The notes beneath the pieces were generated by a model. It did no database searches, was not told the origin of the DNA, and saw nothing but the letters and a program-made list of their open reading frames with translations. Positions 62,343 to 63,793 of a stretch of DNA of 63,793 nt are shown here, piece after piece (within the stretch, counting starts at the first letter, position 1; every line of letters begins with the position of its first letter). The translations under genes and the position numbers were made by a program. The DNA is from an uncultured Lachnospiraceae bacterium (GTDB lineage: Bacteria; Bacillota; Clostridia; Lachnospirales; Lachnospiraceae), in the NCBI GenBank assembly GCA_944384125.1, contig CALWSF010000019.1, positions 1-63,793 of the forward strand, in the 5' to 3' direction.

Positions 62343-63638
62343 TTATCTATCCAAAGCATTGGGGTAAATTTCTGCCAGACGATCATCTCCATAATTTTCA
62401 TCCAGATATCTCTCTATAAAATTATCCGCCTGTTTTCCTTCACTGCGTTCCTTGCTTCGTATCAGGGCCATAGAAGAGACAAGCATATTCGCTGTCATAA
62501 ACACTACCAGAACCCAGGTCAGAATATATCCCCAAAGCTTCGGTATCCGCTCAATCTGACGCGAAAAAAAGGGATACATTCCTTTAATCCATATAACCGA
62601 AACAATTCCCCAGAAAAAACAGTACAGAAGGTTAATTCGTCCCCCCAGGTTAAAAGGAATCGCACTGTAATCCCAGAATACTTTTCCGAAGACAAGCTCT
62701 GTCAAAACACTGCATATGTATTCGTAAGCACCTCCCAGAACGGTTCCTATAACAAATATGTGTCGGTCCGGTTTGGTGCGATCCCGGTATAACAGTGCCG
62801 TTGCCACCGCAATTGCGAATCCCCAGACTATACTGAAAGGCCCCCATACCAGGCTGCTTCGGCTCATCCACACGCCCGCTGTTATCCGGCAGAAAACCGT
62901 TTCTATTCCATCTCCAAGCAGCGCGCCGATAAAAAAGAGCCAGAACAGCTTGTAAAAACCGCACCCTTCAGCAAAGACACCACCTTTTTCTATCTGACTT
63001 ACGGCATCAAAGATAAGCGGATAGGCTTTTTCCATACGCCGCTCCACATGTGCCTCAATCCAGAGCCCAAACCTGCGGGTTGCAGCCGCAACACGATCAT
63101 CTATAACTGTTCTGTTTTTCCTCTTTCTAATATGAAATATCGTAGCAGCAGACGCAGATAAATCTATTGCCAGAACAGCAACAGCTCCCCAGATAACAAG
63201 CCCGGTAAAAATCCCCGGCAGCAGACGATACAGCCATATAAACAGATGGTTGCTGAAACGAACGGAAAATACCCCTAAAATACCCCACAGCACTGAATAT
63301 GGCAAACAGATATAGCCGTCAAAATTCCATTTGATTTTAGAATAATCCCACCACTTTTTATAGCTCAGCTTCTCCAGAAGTTTTCCCGTAAACCATTCTA
63401 TTGCTGTAGCTATAATTGCACTTCCAAGAAATAAAAACAACCAGTCTCCTGAAAGCTCCTGAAGAGTCACAGCCATCATTACTGCAGCAACACCATAAAC
63501 AGGGCAGAATGGACCTGTTGTAAATCCCGGATTTATAAATCTCTGCCTCCTGACAGTGCCTACCGCCGTTTCCATTATCCATCCCAACAGCGAATAGATT
63601 AAAAACAGCCAGAATAATTCTGTTATTGAATACGGCAT
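62343..63638 (-). CDS. Polytopic membrane protein with two CmpB-like domains
   Basis: A 431-aa membrane protein with about ten hydrophobic segments. It contains two tandem copies of a CmpB-like (ABC_trans_CmpB) domain: copy one with LFLIYSLLGWIMETAVGTV and GFTTGPFCPVYGVAAVMM, copy two with LFFIGALLGDGIETVF, LVWGPFSIVWGFAIAVATAL and WDYSAIPFNLGGRINLLYCF. Both end in the W-DYS-N-GG/YI-L pattern. The family is annotated as a putative ABC permease but its role is unclear. ATG 63638 follows AAGGAG. Confidence 0.82.
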   Translation of the reverse strand: MPYSITELFWLFLIYSLLGWIMETAVGTVRRQRFINPGFTTGPFCPVYGVAAVMMAVTLQELSGDWLFLFLGSAIIATAIEWFTGKLLEKLSYKKWWDYSKIKWNFDGYICLPYSVLWGILGVFSVRFSNHLFIWLYRLLPGIFTGLVIWGAVAVLAIDLSASAATIFHIRKRKNRTVIDDRVAAATRRFGLWIEAHVERRMEKAYPLIFDAVSQIEKGGVFAEGCGFYKLFWLFFIGALLGDGIETVFCRITAGVWMSRSSLVWGPFSIVWGFAIAVATALLYRDRTKPDRHIFVIGTVLGGAYEYICSVLTELVFGKVFWDYSAIPFNLGGRINLLYCFFWGIVSVIWIKGMYPFFSRQIERIPKLWGYILTWVLVVFMTANMLVSSMALIRSKERSEGKQADNFIERYLDENYGDDRLAEIYPNALDR

Positions 63639-63678
63639 AACATATCTCCTTTTTCAGCCTTATACTGGTTTATATAAC

Positions 63679-63712
63679 AAAAAAGCGAAAATCTTTTTTA
63701 AAGACTTTCGCT
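63679..63712 (-). terminator. Terminator after tRNA-Gly
   Basis: On the minus strand AGCGAAAGTCTT pairs with AAGATTTTCGCT (one mismatch), then a run of T residues (63679-63684). It lies 9 bases after the tRNA. Confidence 0.85.
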
Positions 63713-63720
63713 ATATAAAG

Positions 63721-63793
63721 AGCGCGAGACGGGACTCGAACCCGCGGCCCCGACCTTGGCAAGGTCGTGCTCCACCAACTGAGCCACTCGCGC
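63721..63793 (-). tRNA. tRNA-Gly (anticodon GCC)
   Basis: A 73-base cloverleaf on the minus strand: acceptor arm GCGCGAG/CTCGCGC, D arm with GGCTCAGTTGGT-type loop, anticodon stem CGACC/GGTCG with loop TTGCCAA giving anticodon GCC, and T arm with GGTTCGAGTCC. The CCA end is not encoded. Its 5' end lies at the last base of the window, so the upstream promoter is outside. Confidence 0.97.

Noticed and set aside
1-63793. CRISPR arrays, rRNA genes, insertion sequences or integrases
   Set aside because: No regularly spaced repeats, no rRNA segments and no transposase or integrase motifs were seen. The only mobile-like element is the toxin-antitoxin cassette.

Overview
The window looks like chromosome of a motile, low-GC Gram-positive anaerobe, most likely a Lachnospiraceae-type Clostridium. 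The basis is rpsB-tsf of Firmicute type, a hemerythrin-fused chemoreceptor, DUF6774 and DUF6106 proteins, an EFR1 ferredoxin, a ParB-BMP fusion protein, strong AGGAGG ribosome sites and sigma-A promoters. The genus is inference; no rRNA gene is present.

Layout. (1) 0.2-4.6 kb: two methyl-accepting chemotaxis proteins in one minus-strand operon. (2) 4.7-29.8 kb: a roughly 25 kb minus-strand glycan or glycoconjugate island. It begins at 29846 with a CDP-glycerol-phosphotransferase-like protein. Then come an aminotransferase, PLP decarboxylase, ATP-grasp ligase and formyltransferase, a very AT-rich stretch. Next is a long run of glycosyltransferases, methyltransferases, a deacetylase, a radical SAM enzyme, a Stealth phosphotransferase and a HAD protein. 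It ends with three genes that look like a CDP-polyol supply module (epimerase, cytidylyltransferase, dehydrogenase). (3) 30.3-30.97 kb: a RelB/DinJ-YafQ type toxin-antitoxin cassette. (4) 31.1-38.0 kb: a SorC-regulated ribose-type sugar ABC operon with an FGGY kinase and a TrpA-like aldolase. (5) 38.2-46.9 kb: a DUF6774 protein, a two-component system, a MacB-type ABC system with a large CARDB-like surface protein, and two exported proteins under apparent ECF-sigma promoters. (6) 47.0-55.7 kb: an alpha-galactoside/sucrose operon (RafEFG-like ABC, GH36, DUF6106, amylosucrase-family GH13, MsmX-like ATPase), divergent from an AraC regulator. (7) 55.9-60.2 kb: AraC, ParB-BMP, phosphoesterase and EFR1 genes on the plus strand. 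(8) 60.3-63.8 kb: tsf, rpsB, a CmpB-like membrane protein and tRNA-Gly(GCC).

The most unusual signal is in the glycan island. Eleven genes with unrelated catalytic domains carry twelve copies of the same small Rossmann-like domain, at the N-terminus in some and the C-terminus in others. The island encodes no flippase, polymerase, priming transferase or other evident membrane protein. I read it as a cytoplasmic, possibly protein-directed (for example flagellin) phosphoglycan system whose enzymes share a docking or ligand-binding module. The shared domain is visible in the sequences; the function is inference. The island also holds a GT4 glycosyltransferase split into two overlapping genes and a decayed copy of the HAD gene's 3' end, signs of recent recombination.
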